From Diorhabda sublineata (Eukaryota; Arthropoda; Insecta; Coleoptera; Chrysomelidae): 64,000 nucleotides of DNA. Under the pieces are notes generated by a model. The model was given only the letters and a program-made list of their open reading frames with translations, was not told where the DNA came from and made no database searches. The first letter of the stretch is position 1. The number at the start of each line of letters is the position of its first letter. A program made the translations under genes and the position numbers. The stretch spans positions 3,735,653 through 3,799,652 of the forward strand of contig NC_079478.1 of NCBI RefSeq assembly GCF_026230105.1, given 5' to 3'. Positions 21,110 to 33,524 of this stretch are shown piece by piece.

Positions 21110-21665
21110 ATGTTTCATCATCTACTACCATTTTAGAAATAATACGATGTCCAACATTATTAAACAACATTTCCAAAGTCTTCTGCGCGATTTTTATTCG
21201 CTCTAACTTTTGAAACGTAAAGTATGTAGAACCCGAAAAGTAACAATGTTCTGAGTTGTCTGAATCGCTTGATAAATGCATCTGGTGTCTTCTTCGATCT
21301 CTCAATATTTCTAACAGCGATATTTGTCCCTTTTTTAATTCGCAGAAGACGATTTTGAACGACCTTCACGATCATCCTGTAGCGGCCACGTTTGAATTCG
21401 AAAAACCAGCGTAATACACACTGCTGTTTATTTAATCCACGTCGACAATCATAAAAAATCATCACATGAAAATATTCACGATTTAATTCTATTTTTTCAC
21501 CATGATGAATGTTTCAAGTATCTGTAAACAACTTAAACAGCACTCGTATGACAAAACGATCTCTGTACGCTCACCATTAAAAATGTCAAACTTCATGATA
21601 GCACTGTCAGATTTGACATATTCAAATCAGTGTTGCCATATCTCAAAACTTAAGCTGTTTAAGCT
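21110..21665 (-). pseudogene. Mariner family B transposase relic with 5' terminus
   Basis: The minus strand from the terminus (21,665-21,600, containing CAGATTTGACATATTC and the CTCAAAACTTAA block) leads into MIFYDCRRGLNKQQC and WFFEFKRGR, the paired HTH region of mariner transposases with the middle deleted. Further down (21,290-21,110) are IERIKIAQKTLEMLF and MVVDDET followed by a stop and IHH, a decayed form of the GDETWIHH motif with the first catalytic Asp. The second and third catalytic regions are absent. The same family occurs at 39,520-39,885 and 56,225-56,545. Confidence 0.65.
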
Positions 21666-23184
21666 CATATAAAGAATGAACACTCAGAATTGACCGAAGA
21701 AACTTTTGACAACATTCTCTCCTTCTCACAATTTTGAAAAAGGGTTTTCCACAATGGTAAATGTGAAAACAAAATAAAATATGGAAAATGGAAAATAAAA
21801 TTATTTTGTGTTTGACAAAAATCAACAGTCATTCAATAAGTAGCTAATTCCAAGCTAGCTTCTCATAGTTTTTCTCAATAAATAATTCTGCTGGATTCCA
21901 AAGAAAATAGAATTTTTTTTCCTTACCTATTTTGTGTAGTGTGTCTTTTCTAAGTAAACAACTTTTTTCTCACAACAATAGGACCTAGGATACAAGCCAA
22001 ACAACAAATAAAGCATAAATGCAATATAACTTTGGAGTAATATTGCATTAGTTGCCATTGATATTAAACAATTTTTCTCAGGTACTAAATTAGTACGCTT
22101 CATCCATTATCCGTCACTCGTATGGTATCTGTGGTCTGATTGCTCTTTATTTTTATTTATCACCTTTCCTCGCAATCTGCTGAGGGTCATGATCTGCCGG
22201 TTTAAAGCCCCTGTACACAAACGAATCATCCATGTCACCCAACAACAAGTCGTAAAAAGAGTTAGAGCTTAGTTTTGTCTTTAACATTATACAGTGAATT
22301 TCATGTAAGCCCTCAGATTAATTTTCTTTGAATAGACATTGTTTTTGTTCATGTTGGATTGAAAAGAAAAATGTACCGATCGAGAGCGATTTAAGGACGA
22401 TCTGTATATAACGGTCAAGTACAAAAAAACGTGAATTTTTTCATAGCGAGTGCTAGAATCCGGAAATTTGTTACGGCACTGAATCTCTCATCTCCATGCT
22501 TCACCTCGTTTCCATTGAACTACGTCTAATTTGACATCTCTTATTTTCGATTTAGTTTTTTCCATTTTCAATTGTTGTTTTTTGATTGAGTTTTTTCGTA
22601 GTGCTTCCACGAACGGTAATGGAATTATCAGGTCTGTTTGTGTTTCAAAATGACATCACAATAGCTTGATTTGAAGATTGCTTTTAATACCAATTTCAAA
22701 GTAAAGCAATTGAAAGATATTTATGGCAAAAACTCGATTTTTCCAGTTATTTATCGAAATAAATTCCGTCACTTCACTATATCGTTTATTGTGATAATTT
22801 CGTAGATATTTGTCGAATTATCACAATATCCAAAAAAAAATTAGAGTGATCCAGAAAGAGGTTTCTGGATCAAACTCTGCCCGAGGCCACTAAAAGTCTC
22901 TTGGTCGCCCCGGTCATCAAACATTAAATATATCTGTTTAATTTCATTGTTTACGATGAATAATCAGGCTCGCATTTGCGAATTTTTAGTTAGATTTCTC
23001 ATTATCTCACTCACTACAAGTTTTTTTGTAATGTTTGCACATTTTCTTATCTTCCTGCACCTTAATGGAGCCAAATCGTAGTTTTTCTTTCTCGAGAAGA
23101 CCTGTAAGATCCCCCTATCATTGAGATCTGATCATTATCACACTATCTCTAATATGTAGGCACTTTTATCTACTTTTACACTAT
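21666..23184. other. No recognised gene
   Basis: AT-rich with short unassigned frames. Around 22,850-22,920 there is a mildly GC-richer stretch with no match. Confidence 0.45.
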
Positions 23185-23590
23185 GCACTTGGATAAGTAA
23201 CTCAAAAGGCTTCGTCCTCTTCAGTCTTCTCTCTAGGTGCGTGTTGTCGAGGAGCTAGATTGCCTCGAAGTACCAGGGTACATCAACGATGCTCCTTAGC
23301 ACTTTATTTTGGAATATTTGGATTATTTGGGTGTTGCTTCAGCTTGCACATCCCCATAGTTGAATCCCCTAGGTTTCAGGATTTGTTCATACACAAGTAG
23401 TTTATTATAAATTGACAGAGTAGATTGTTTTTCCAGCAACTAATACATTTTCTTGTATATTATACCTAGTTCTTCTCCTTTTTTGTCATGTGAGGTTTCC
23501 AGCATAACTTCCCATCTAGTGTTAGCCCCAGATATTTCGCTGTATTAGCATATGGTACCTGTTCATCGTCTAATCGTACTGGTACCTATA
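23185..23590 (-). pseudogene. Jockey-clade LINE RT C-terminal fragment
   Basis: The minus strand reads VPVRLDDEQVPYANTAKYLG then LTLDGKLCWKPHMTKKEK, the KYLGxxLDxxLxWKxH block just after the RT palm in Jockey-type ORF2. It continues through SCWKNNLLCQFIINYLCM and, after a stop and a frameshift, into a decayed form of the block that ends in the xVDAPWY motif (paralogue at 45,670). The orientation is opposite to the related fragment at 45,230-45,740. RT catalytic YADD is not included. Confidence 0.65.
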
Positions 23591-24619
23591 TATTTTTCGT
23601 GATTTGGATAGTAAAACTATTTAAAAAAGTACAGAAATTTCTAATACATCTTGTAATAATAATATTACATTATATATTATCAGAATCCTAGTATAAAATT
23701 AATTTCCTCGATTAGATAAAATCAAAAAGTCGAAATTAAAAAAGGAAAATAGTTGGTAAGTGGGTAAGATGGATGCTAATGTGTAAACTGACATTAATTT
23801 TAGGGGAAACCTGTATACGCAGTCGTCGGTGCGTGACCGAGCACGATATTGTTAATCGTGTGTTTAATTAAGTTAGGATTCAGATTATCATGAAATACGG
23901 TCACGTTATTTTTACATTTACGAATTTGAAAGAAGTGAATATACCCTAAATTATTCCTAATATTGCCAAATATCAGATCCACGAAACGATAAATACAATT
24001 TGAATTAATTTTTTTTAACAATTTAACAGTTATAGAAGAAAATAACTTTTATCCACACGATCTAGTTAATCGATCGTCCAAATGAATTAATAAGCTTTTT
24101 CTTGTTGACCTAGGACGTTTTTTTACAAAATTATAATTGAGGCGTTTCTTACAAAAAACTCAGATTCTACAAAGAGAACCATAGTACGAATTTATAGCCC
24201 CCAAAAGATCAAGTATTTCTGCAAAAACACCCATAGTCCAACCGAATTCCTGCAAAAACCATTGTCCCGTTCTGTTTGATTAGTAAGAGTGTTAACGATA
24301 TTTGTGATGAAAATAATGTTACAAATTGACAGAAAAAGAAGGAAAAATGTGTAAAGAAAGAAACAGTTATAAAGGAAAATAAAGTACGTGGTGTGGCACA
24401 TATAAATCATAAGGGAAAACAATTTCCGCCTAAAGTTACTAGAGCTAATTGTAGGCATGCCAAAAACTGAATAAATTTCTAAGTATTAATGTTATTATTG
24501 AGTAGATTTTTTGTTTTAGGTATTCGCGTTTAAAGTTCTTTCAAAATATTAACGGAAGTAATCGACAGAATTTGATAACTCTGTTGAATAACAAGAAAAG
24601 TTAGTAATACAAGTGACGA
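23591..24619. other. No recognised gene
   Basis: AT-rich. Minus-strand frames at 23,800-24,021 and 24,192-24,458 are unassigned; the latter is Phe/Leu/Ile-rich from AT content. Confidence 0.45.
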
Positions 24620-25005
24620 TGAATCAAATGCGGAAAAAAGAAATGACAGAATGAAATCGCTTAGTAACTGTGCAGATAAGAGTGGAAGGCAAAGAATATC
24701 CAGTATATTTTAAGGCGTTTTTAAGCATATTTGGTGCTACTAGAGGGAGAGTACGAAGACTACAAAATAATGTTTTGGTTCAAGGTAAATCACCACACGA
24801 TAGAAGAAGAAGGCATAATAACAGACACAAGAAAATACCGGAGCCTGTAGCGAATTTTATAAAAACTCATAATCCAGTCTTTTAAAGCTCAGCAATCACA
24901 TCATTCAAGACAAAAAATCCAGATATACCTTCCAGAAACAATTATTGTCAAAACGATGTATAAAATGTTTTTAGAGAAGTTTCATATTAATGTAACCTAC
25001 AGGTA
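24620..25005 (+). pseudogene. N-terminal part of an unnamed multicopy transposon-like protein
   Basis: The frame around 24,670-24,885 encodes YPVYFKAFLSIFGATRGRVR then RLQNNVLVQGKS, a basic RRRRHNNRHKKIP stretch, and EPVANFIKTHNP. After a stop and a shift it continues AQQSHHSRQKIQIYLPETI then KTMYKMFLEKFHINVTYR. This order (a Phe-rich helical segment, basic spacer, a V/IxxFIxTH motif, SHYSR, YLPE-LxxxKMYxxF, then NVSY) is the N-terminal half of the same uncharacterised insect family whose C-terminal motifs are at 11,850-12,349. The expected Cys-x2-Cys block and the rest are missing here. I regard it as a decayed DNA-transposon copy; the family has no name I can supply. Confidence 0.5.
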
Positions 25006-25059
25006 ATCAATAGATTGATCAAATTTATAGTGCGATCAAAAATTCCGCCTACTATTTTG

Positions 25060-25420
25060 GAAAAACATTCAATGGCGTTGGCAATCGACCCGCAAAACTT
25101 AAGCCAAAACACGAATTGTTGAAAATGTGTCCCATTCACTGATATAGACCAAGGCGTTAGCAGATTTGATTTACAGAATTGTCCCTCATCTGTGGGATTA
25201 TACAAGCTTTTTCATATATAATTCGTTCTAAAGTGACTAGATAAGATCAGATTACCTAGGTGGTCACTCCATTAATTCATGTCTTCCGATCAACTTTCCT
25301 TCAATCTGGTTATCAGAAAACATTAAGACCATAAGGTATAGATGCACCATTTTGTTGAAATCAAACATTCGTGTCTAGATATTAACTTGACGACAACGCT
25401 CGACTGTTTAGAGAGTGTCC
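25060..25420 (-). pseudogene. DDD transposase relic, related to the element at 2,471
   Basis: The minus strand reads, in one frame, FQQNGASIPYGLNVF near 25,370, a decayed FQQDGAPPH motif with the second catalytic Asp now Asn. In another frame it reads LIGRHELME, stop, PPR, stop, SDL near 25,300-25,240, a decayed form of WIGRRGxxEWPPRSPDL seen intact at 2,948-4,057. The tail gives a faint match to the LxxLVY region. Several stops and shifts. The same superfamily subgroup also left a relic at 37,550-38,225. Confidence 0.55.
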
Positions 25421-26329
25421 TTTTGAATTAACGAATAAATGAAATGTTTGAGCAGGTATCATATTGAGGGCTCTTTCACAAATTCATGGGACCTGAACCC
25501 TTCTGTAGTACAAAGGAAAAGAATTGGTAGATAGAAGCAAAACCAATTATTGGGGGATTGGGAAATCTATTTCTCCCAGGAAGTAAATGTAGAATATTTC
25601 GAGTATCTTCTGTAGACGATCAAGTTTTCTTTAGGACTCCTCTTGCTATTTAAAAAATCTGAAGGGAAAAATACCTCGATTTAAATGAAAATTGACGGGT
25701 CGAAGATCTTCCATTTCCTAGGGGAGGAGGTTGAACTTGCATGAAACAATTGATACCCACTTGATTTGAAAAACGTTTTTATAAATTATATCTGATAACT
25801 TTTCTATGTCTTCACTTACAGTTTAAATAAAGTTTGATTATTTTCTGTCGTGAATCTTGCGCAATTTTTAAGATAATTGAATAAATTAAACTGTATAATT
25901 TACTTTGTTTTCCATTTATTATGCATTCGGAATTTGATTAACATAAGAAACACTCAGTGTGTTCGATTAAACTATTCGAAAGATCGATTTAATTTGTGAA
26001 CAATACTGGCAATATCATCAACTAAATTGAAATTAATTAGTATTCAGGCAGAAATTCTTAGTGAAGATGGTGGAGAAACTGAAACTCGTGCCGCTCGTAA
26101 TGGTTGATCAACGACGACAAACAGGTATTAGCATTTTATTGCTTTAGTCGAACCCTCCACGCCCTCAAGATAAAGTGGAATTAAAACTGAAGAGCTCTTT
26201 GATCTCAACTGTATTAACTAAACTGAGCTATTGGCCACACTTATTAAATGACAGGGAGAGAAAAGTAACTTGTTTCTTTTTCTCTTTTCTTTTGCGATGG
26301 GAATAACTCGTTCGGTTAGTCGAGTTCAT
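25421..26329. other. No recognised gene
   Basis: At 26,065 a short frame MVEKLKLVPLVMVDQRRQT runs into CAGGTATTA, which resembles an exon-donor junction. Without a partner exon this is only a curiosity. Confidence 0.4.
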
Positions 26330-26520
26330 TCTCAAATTTAGTTGTTACTAAATAACTATTCTTAGGAACTTTTGAATCGAAACGACATAGTCTTGTTTTG
26401 AAGCTACGATAACGATTCCTGGAATGCTGATGTCCAGCTTTCGTACCACCTCTTCGGTAGTTCTGCCTGGAAATCTTCCTGTTGGTTAGTGAGAATTTTT
26501 TGACCATTTTGGTTATTTGA
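26330..26520 (-). pseudogene. 3' end of LINE family A
   Basis: One minus-strand frame reads ELPKRWYESWTSAFQESLS, the C-terminal PPKRWYESW motif of an insect endonuclease-RT. The same motif occurs at 59,340-59,540 (PPKRWYESWSSASQE) and in altered form (LLKRWVESWTLTFQD) at about 29,200. Only the last ~60 codons remain. Confidence 0.65.
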
Positions 26521-28439
26521 TCATTCACCGTTGTAAATTTTTCTGGTTTTTCTGGTGGTCCTGTAAATTATTTTCGAATCAGCTTACTAATTACTCTACA
26601 ACTATACTCATAATAACACTGTTATTTTTGATAAAGGACTTAAAGAAAAGTCGAAACGTCAAAATTTATCTTTGTTTTAAAAATTATCAAAAAAACTAAT
26701 TTTTAAATAGAAGAAACCTAAAATTAGAACATTTAGATGCATTAATATATCAAAATGTCCAAGAAATAAGAAATTAAAGAAATTTACTTTTTTTATAACT
26801 AATAACTATCTATATACATTTTCTCTCATGGTCTCTGTTTTTGATTATTTAATACTAGTAATAAACCATTGCAGCTTTATTTGATTATATACCTTGTTAC
26901 ATTAGTTAATTCCTGAATATACAACAACTAACTTTTAAATATCTAACTATATTATGAAGATAATATAATAATAATGGTATCTATGAACCTTGTCCTCGCG
27001 TCAGTTCAACTCAGTTTATATTGGCCTTTTTGACCTTCGGGATCTTCAGAAAGAGTTTATCTTCAGTCCTTGGAGTATAATTGTGATTTCTGGTGTAATT
27101 GTAGCATAACCTTCAGTATGTATATCATCAACGTTTTCCCAAAATCCAACTTATATTATGTCTAGTTTTCTTAATTTGCAGTAGGCAGTTTGTAAGGGTT
27201 ATTCCAATTCTTTTTTCTCTAGTATATGTCGCACAGATTTTTCATTGATATATGCTTAGTTTTCCAGATGATGTACCGCGGTAAACTTGTTCTTAATTGT
27301 CTTTGTTACCTGCACTTATAACTTTTTCTGTTAGGTTTCTACTATTGATAATATTGATATCAAGGTGATAAAAGCTTGAATTTATTTAGAGTGTTCACAA
27401 CTCACCTCATTCATTTTGGTGATTATAATAAAATAGATCGTTTCGACATATTCATCTGCCAAATTTCATTCTTTTTTATCTGAAAATTCCAGAGATATGT
27501 TTCTCACGTTCGTCCCTCGTATACATCCCCAAGTGGACAAAAATGCACGAAATATTGAAATATGCGACATCTGGCATTTCCCGAATTTACATAACTTATC
27601 AAAGAATATTGTAGAAGTAGAAATAATTGATATATAAAATTTTTTGATCCAGTCCTACTAAAGATTGGATCAAAGATACTTTCTGTTGTGGATGTATATA
27701 CACAAAGCTATTGGGAAAGCTAAAATAGGAAATAAAAGTTTCTAAAATTACCTCAGTACTTTCAATACAATAAACTGAGAATAAATTTTAATTCTAGTTG
27801 CATTTTTTAAACGCAAAGAATTGATATTTAGTGAAATGATGAAGCCCATCTCTACGTATCTCATTTGGATAGCGCTAAGCGAGTCGTAAAACTGTTATTA
27901 GACGGCAATTAAAATTTTATTTTCGTTCAAAATTAACAACCTTAAATGAAATTTTGTTCTTCAGCTACATTGATAAATTTGTTTAATGTTTTATTAAGAA
28001 AATTTAATGACTATAAAGATTTGCGTTTCATCTAACACCATTAAGATTTTGATTTATATTTTATTTTAACATTTTCGTGCTTTCTGGAAAGAAGCACCTA
28101 AATTAATCTTGTATGGATGTAAATAAGGTATTACATATTTGTTTTTGTTCGGTATTGAATACGTCTAGATCTAGCATTCAATAACCTCAATTAACAGACA
28201 CAAACCAAAAGCATTACAAGAATTGATGAATCTCCCTAAATCTCCCTAAAGTTTTTAATGATAATGTCAATTCCTGTTCTTGTTCGTGCGTTATCTATTG
28301 CTTTTCATTCGCTATGAGCACTTTACCTCCACAAAGCACTAAAAACAATATCTGACACTAAAATCTGACACTAAAATACGCACCTGGACACGATCAAATG
28401 TAAGGGTAATCTGAGGTAGATAGGTTTGAAAAAATTACG
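26521..28439. other. No recognised gene (1.9 kb)
   Basis: AT-rich and stop-rich in all frames. The stretch at 26,985-27,130 is slightly GC-richer and unassigned. Confidence 0.45.
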
Positions 28440-28810
28440 ATTACGGGAGAGGATATTAAACAGTACTACCCCCGAAGAAACGGTTAAAAGGTACACTTAA
28501 CATAGGAATTATAGAAAAATTTCACAAAACACTCAATCAAGAAGACCATTGGAATGGGAACGGATCGCTGGGCATTGTACTGATGTTACAGAAATAAAAA
28601 CTATTACAAACTGCTCTGTCGGTGCTCTGGCTTTACCAAAAAGACGACGTCAAATAATGGAAGAGATCACACTGTAAATTCTCTCGAAGAAATAGCATTA
28701 TTATTAGAAACAAAGATGAGAAGGTGGTTAGGTAGCTAACCAAGTTGTGGAAAATGGTAGATAACACACCTCATGCCTCCGAGTGAACCACGATCAATTT
28801 AATGCAAGAG
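28440..28810 (+). pseudogene. R1-like non-LTR retrotransposon 3' fragment
   Basis: Pairs with 54,228-54,560. It encodes a poor ITNCSVGALALPKRRRQIME where R1-type elements have the CPALxxxRxxxLG segment after RNase H or the zinc knuckle. Then the 3' untranslated part shares GGTGGTTAGxTAGxTAA, CAACTGTGGAAAA-like sequence and CTTTCGAGTGAA-like sequence with the other copy. Both copies are on the plus strand. Confidence 0.5.
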
Positions 28811-29079
28811 AAATGATCTAAATATAATAATACAACTTGAAAGATGCACTTTCTCTTATCATACAGTGAAAAAATTTGATTTGCACTCACGTTTTTGGTG
28901 TATAACTTTAAATATAGTACCACCAAATGTAAATCACTCCTTCACTATCAATAGCATTAAAACTTCGAGACTTTACGGTCTTGGAACGTGATATTATTAT
29001 TATTTTCCCTTTGATGTTATGTAAGCATCAGTTTACATCTTCTTCAACAGCCGAAGTTACCTCAAAATGGATAGAACTT

Positions 29080-29640
29080 TAATAATATATTTTTTGAAAA
29101 TATATATCTTCTTGGCTACGCTTTTCTTTCTGGTAACCTCTATGATTATATATGATTCTCCTTGTTCTTCTACTTATTTCTTTCAGTCTCGATCTTGGAA
29201 TGTCAATGTCCAAGATTCGACCCATCTCTTTAGAAGCCTGCCTGCTGATTTTCTAGTTGCTGAATTTTAATGCTTTTTTTGTCAACCGATTCTCTTTCAT
29301 TCTTCTGTCGACGTGTGACATTCACTTTCATTTTCTCCTTCGTTACCTATTTGACTACATCTTTTATCTGGTCACAGGCCTGTCCAATGTCGGAACTGCG
29401 TTTTCTATCCCAGAGGTTACTCCGGCTGTTGACCTAAGTTAATCTAAGAGTTGTTTTGTCCTGCTTCTATCCGCTCTCGTTTCAGCTGCATAGTTTAATA
29501 TGGGACGTACAGATGTTTGGTAGGTACGCACCTTGCTAGAGGTGGACTTGAAACTGGATATTCTGGTGGTCTTGTTGGCTTGTTTCATTCAACTCAAGAC
29601 TATATCCAATTTTACGAATTATTTCATATCGAGCCCTTTT
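29080..29640 (-). pseudogene. LINE family A ORF2 C-terminal fragment
   Basis: The minus strand from 29,640 gives RISSFKSTSSKVRTYQTSVR then PILNYAAETRADRSRTKQLL, the KVRxYxTxVRPILTYAAETRADTxxTKQLL block of insect endonuclease-RT proteins. Stops and frameshifts lead to LLKRWVESWTLTFQDRD near 29,220-29,160, the family A tail. The middle (the RRxWRxHVxRM region) is badly decayed. Confidence 0.65.
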
Positions 29641-30089
29641 TTTGACCCAACATACTTTGCAATTTCCAATGGATATCCCACACAGTGTACATTTTCTGAA
29701 TGTATCTATTTTATATTCCTCATTTTCATTTTTTTTTATATTAATATCAATTTTTGCTCGAAACGAATTTGAATGCGATGCCCAAATAGTGAGGGTGGCC
29801 AGCTTTTAGATCAGTTGCATTCAAGGATATTATCGTTTACTTCTACAAAACTTTTATGGTCTTGTGCAGCATTTCCACCATAAAAAAATGATTGTATTTT
29901 CTTATAATTGTCACATAATTGAAAATGTTTAGATCTTGTGTAACATAACTTAAAGACCCGCAACCAGGTGTGAATACTCAATTCCCTTCTATTTTTTGGG
30001 ATACTTCAAATGATGACTAGCAAATGTGATTTTTACCAAATACTTACCAGAAGCTTCAGTACGAATTATTTCATTTCTGTATTTGTTCC
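29641..30089. other. No recognised gene
   Basis: Probably eroded retrotransposon sequence between two minus-strand LINE relics; nothing readable. Confidence 0.35.
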
Positions 30090-30530
30090 ATTGATTGTAA
30101 TATGCCACTTTTCAATCCTGTTTCGTTGCTGCTTAATTCGGATCTTTGTGTAGAACTTAAACAGCTGTATCATCATCAAATGTTGTCAACGTCGACTTGG
30201 TGACTGATTCTACCTTGTGGTACTCCCGATCTTATGAATTACAGTGTAGTCAATTATGACTTTATAATGTACAAAGCTCCCGCTAACTTCTTCTTAACCT
30301 TATTTTGTAAACTATTATGCCAAACCTTGTCAAAAGCCTAACTAACGTCAAGGAAAACTGTATAACAGTATCTTTTTTCTTCAAAGGATTTATTAATGAC
30401 ACAGACCATTTTGGGAACTTGTTCAATGTTGTAATGGTCGGGAATCAAGTTCTTCTTCGCTATGATTTTTGATAATATCCTTGATAATAGTTTTTATAAA
30501 TTTTTGGCATTACTGGTGAAAGACTAATTT
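30090..30530 (-). pseudogene. Jockey-clade LINE RT fragment
   Basis: The minus strand from 30,520 reads LLSRILSKIIAKKNLIPDHY then NIEQVPKMVCVINKSFEEKR, YCYTVFLDVS, a stop, and AFDKVWHNSLQNKVKK. This is the RT fingers region of Jockey elements, with the FLDxSxAFDKVWH motif that holds the first palm Asp. Then IRSGVPQGR, the AGVPQGSVLGP motif, truncated. Two stops and deletions. It is upstream in protein order to the Jockey pieces at 23,185 and 45,230 but need not be from the same copy. Confidence 0.7.
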
Positions 30531-31680
30531 AATAAATGATGAGGTGAAGCTGACTTTGGGTCATAAGTAATAAAACATGAAAACTACGCTGCTCATCATC
30601 ATGAATTTCAAGGTAGAAGTCTGATTTATTATTTGAAATCATGGTGTTCAACACCTGAGATAGTGGTCAAAGAAGACCAAACTTTTTAAACATCTATTGG
30701 CTACTCCTGTGTCTCTGGCTAGCTATTGATGTTCGACTTTCTTGACATTATGTCTGATAATATCTGTACTTGTGTTTAATCTATCAGCAAGTATTTGGAA
30801 CGGAGATAACAAAGGGTTAATGATTCCTATGCGGATTTTTTTCAAGAAAACTGTTTTTAACAAATAAGTTGAGCAATTTATCAACGATGATGATATGATG
30901 AACTAAACCATATTAATAAAAAATAATATACCACATTTTATTGATTATTAATAAATAAACTAGTTGTAAATGAAACAATGTTAAATTAGAAGATGATTTA
31001 TTGCAATTATTTACAAAAATTCACAGCACTAAATAAAGAAAGTACAATAAATAGGGATTCGAAATACTTCGATAATAAAAAGGATTTAATATCACTATTT
31101 ACACGTTTATGAAATCACTATATATAGGGTAGTTTGTAAGTAATAGACCAAATAGAATCGGAAGATTATCAGACAAATCGTATTCAAAATAAGTGCAAAT
31201 ATAAGTTTTCGGTTATTTATTGATATTTTGTAACCATAAGCTGTACAGAAAAATAGAAAAAGGTTTGGATTGGGCAAATCTAAACATTTGTAAGTGTAAG
31301 TGTACAATATATTTATGCCATGTATGTTTAGCACGAACATTTCATCGTTTTATTACTCTCTTATTCATAAACATTTACTATATCGTCAATTTACAAATTT
31401 GAATGAATATTTCTCACATTCATTATCTTGTTTAATATCAAAATTTCTTCAAGCAAATTGCATCATATATAATGAAACAACGAATCTTCCAATTCAGTTA
31501 GAACAATTACTTTCGGAAAACCCTGTATGAATATCTGAGATCAAATAGAAAAGTTTACCCATATCTAATAATACTTTCAATGTAATATAAATAATATTGA
31601 TTCAAATCGTATGAAAGTTTTCAAACCAAGTTGTTTTATTGGCTTGATTACGATATATCTACTATAAAAATAATAAATAA
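30531..31680. other. No recognised gene
   Basis: AT-rich with short unassigned frames on both strands at 31,107-31,530. Confidence 0.45.
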
Positions 31681-31682
31681 TA

Positions 31683-32295
31683 CGAGGACTGGCTATTGAA
31701 TAACCAGACTGATTACGAAAAAGGATTTTATCATCCTCTTTGCTTTACCGCTTCCATCGACTCAAATCGGGTCCCTTTCAAAGCAGATCTTTTTATAACC
31801 TGAGCAGACCCGTTGACGCAAGAGCTTTTGGTCAGAAGTCAGATTTTTTGGCTCCAAATTCGCACAGACTTTTGTCATGTGTAATTGCTCGTGTAAAATT
31901 TTTCTAACCGTTTCTTTATCGGCGTTTACAGCCTTGGCAATTATCCTGATGCTCAATCAACGATCTGCACGCACAATTTGGTTGATTTTGGTCACTGTTT
32001 CCGGAGTTGAAATAGTCACAGGGCGATCTGGGTGCTGGTCATCTTTACCTCACTAAAACGCTTACACCACTCAAAACACGCGCACGAGATTGTCATCATA
32101 AGCATCTTGCAACAATTTATAGCACTCAGTCGAAGTTTTTTTTAATTTAACGAGAAAGAAAAACGTTCGTTTCAAACCGCAACTGCACAAATATTATAAT
32201 AGTGACGGAAACGTGTTTTGTGACGTGCATAGACAAGATATCTAGATACCCAAAGCAATACTTGCGCAGTCTCATTATTTTATAGCCAGACCTCG
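31683..32295 (-). mobile_element. Internally deleted mariner (family F) with both termini
   Basis: A 613-bp element bounded by CGAGGACTGGCTATTGAATA at the left and TTATTTTATAGCCAGACCTCG at the right, imperfect inverted repeats, with TA on each side. The minus strand encodes FLVKLKKTSTECYKLLQDAY, RVF, then PETVTKINQIVRADR and SIRIIAKAVNADKETVRKIL, the two HTH motifs of irritans/Hsmar2-like mariners, then KVCANLEPKNLTSDQKLLRQ. It then jumps to DLSRWKR near 31,755, the C-terminal tail motif. The catalytic core, roughly half the protein, has been removed, so the copy could move only in trans. Confidence 0.75.
31762..32200 (-). pseudogene. Mariner family F transposase, HTH domains fused to the C-terminal tail
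   Basis: Coding part of the element above. It has a stop after RADR and another after FERDPI. No catalytic Asp is left. Confidence 0.65.
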
Positions 32296-32297
32296 TA

Positions 32298-33524
32298 CAT
32301 TCAGTCAAAATAGTTTTATATTGATTGCGCGTTGAATTCATCAGCTTTTCAGCTAGGGATGAAGGGAAAATAGATTCTGTCTTGATTTTCGTGACCTAGG
32401 CTCTAGTGAATCAAACATAAAAATGCACTTATTCAGTATTAATAAAAATTTCCACCAAAAAATTCGTTATAGAAAAAGAACAATCAATACAAATTTATCT
32501 ATCAAATAACATGTTATTTTCCATCAATGTTATCTTGATAAAAATTATTGACAACAGAAGAGTTGAGTTGAATTTTTGAAATCATTTCAAATATTCGGTC
32601 AAAGATTAGTAACAATTTAACATATTTATATTTATTATTATTCAATGTTTATTATAACAAACAAATAAATTTTCGGAAATTTCATATAATGTCATAAATC
32701 AATTACTTATTATATGAGTGTTAAAAGTAAATTTTTATTTCTTGAGTGAATAAGTTTGTGAAACGAGCGGAGCGAATTGCACACGAAAAAAATGAGATTA
32801 TCATACAAAATTTTTTGCACGACTGCCCTATTTTAATAACAAAATAGGTGAAATTTTATGACATAAAACCGCCAAATGAATTCTAATAATCAAATAATCA
32901 AGAGGTTGTAGTGAATGGCGAACATTGCCAACGCTAAAATTACTAAGAAATGCTCGTTTACAACGATTTCTTTTAGCGTTTTTGTCCTATGTTTGTCTTC
33001 GGTTTGTGACTGCTCAATATGTTTGTCGATGGTATAATCAATAAAAGTGATAATTTGGTTGTTTCTGAAAATCAGCTCATCAGTAATAAATTATGTATAC
33101 CAATTTCCCGGCCTGGAAAATGTCAAAGTTAACCTGTTTTCTTAGCATAAACACAAGAAAAATCAAAAATATGGAGCTCATCAACTTTGTGGGGCTAATT
33201 TTCAATGATCAATTTGAGTGCCCTTGTTGTGATGATGTAACTGATGTAACTGTGCATTACCAATCCAGTTGGTATAATTACATTTGATCAAATAACCTTC
33301 ATTGCTGCAGAATTTCTCAAACTGCCAGAGCAAAAAAACAAAGTACAGGTCACTGTTTTCGAAGATCCAGCGCTTGTTTGCTAGCAGTATTGATACGTTC
33401 GAAAAGTAGTTCATCGATGTTGAAAATCTTAAATTTGAATTGAAAGTTATAAATTGTCTGTATTGAAATGAGGCATTCAGATAATCTCTCTCTTCTTTCC
33501 ATTATCCTCCAAACCATAAAGTGA
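32298..33524. other. No firm gene
   Basis: At 33,295-33,380 one frame reads AAEFLKLPEQKNKVQVTVFE then DPALVC before a stop, preceded by an acceptor-like TTCATTGCTGCAG. It reads like protein, but no family is recognised and no partner exon is visible. At 32,761-32,785 GAAACGAGCGGAGCGAATTG is a GC-rich word in AT-rich DNA. Confidence 0.4.

Noticed and set aside
26065..26130. First coding exon MVEKLKLVPLVMVDQRRQT with donor CAGGTATTA
   Set aside because: Twenty codons and a common splice-like word are not enough without a partner exon.
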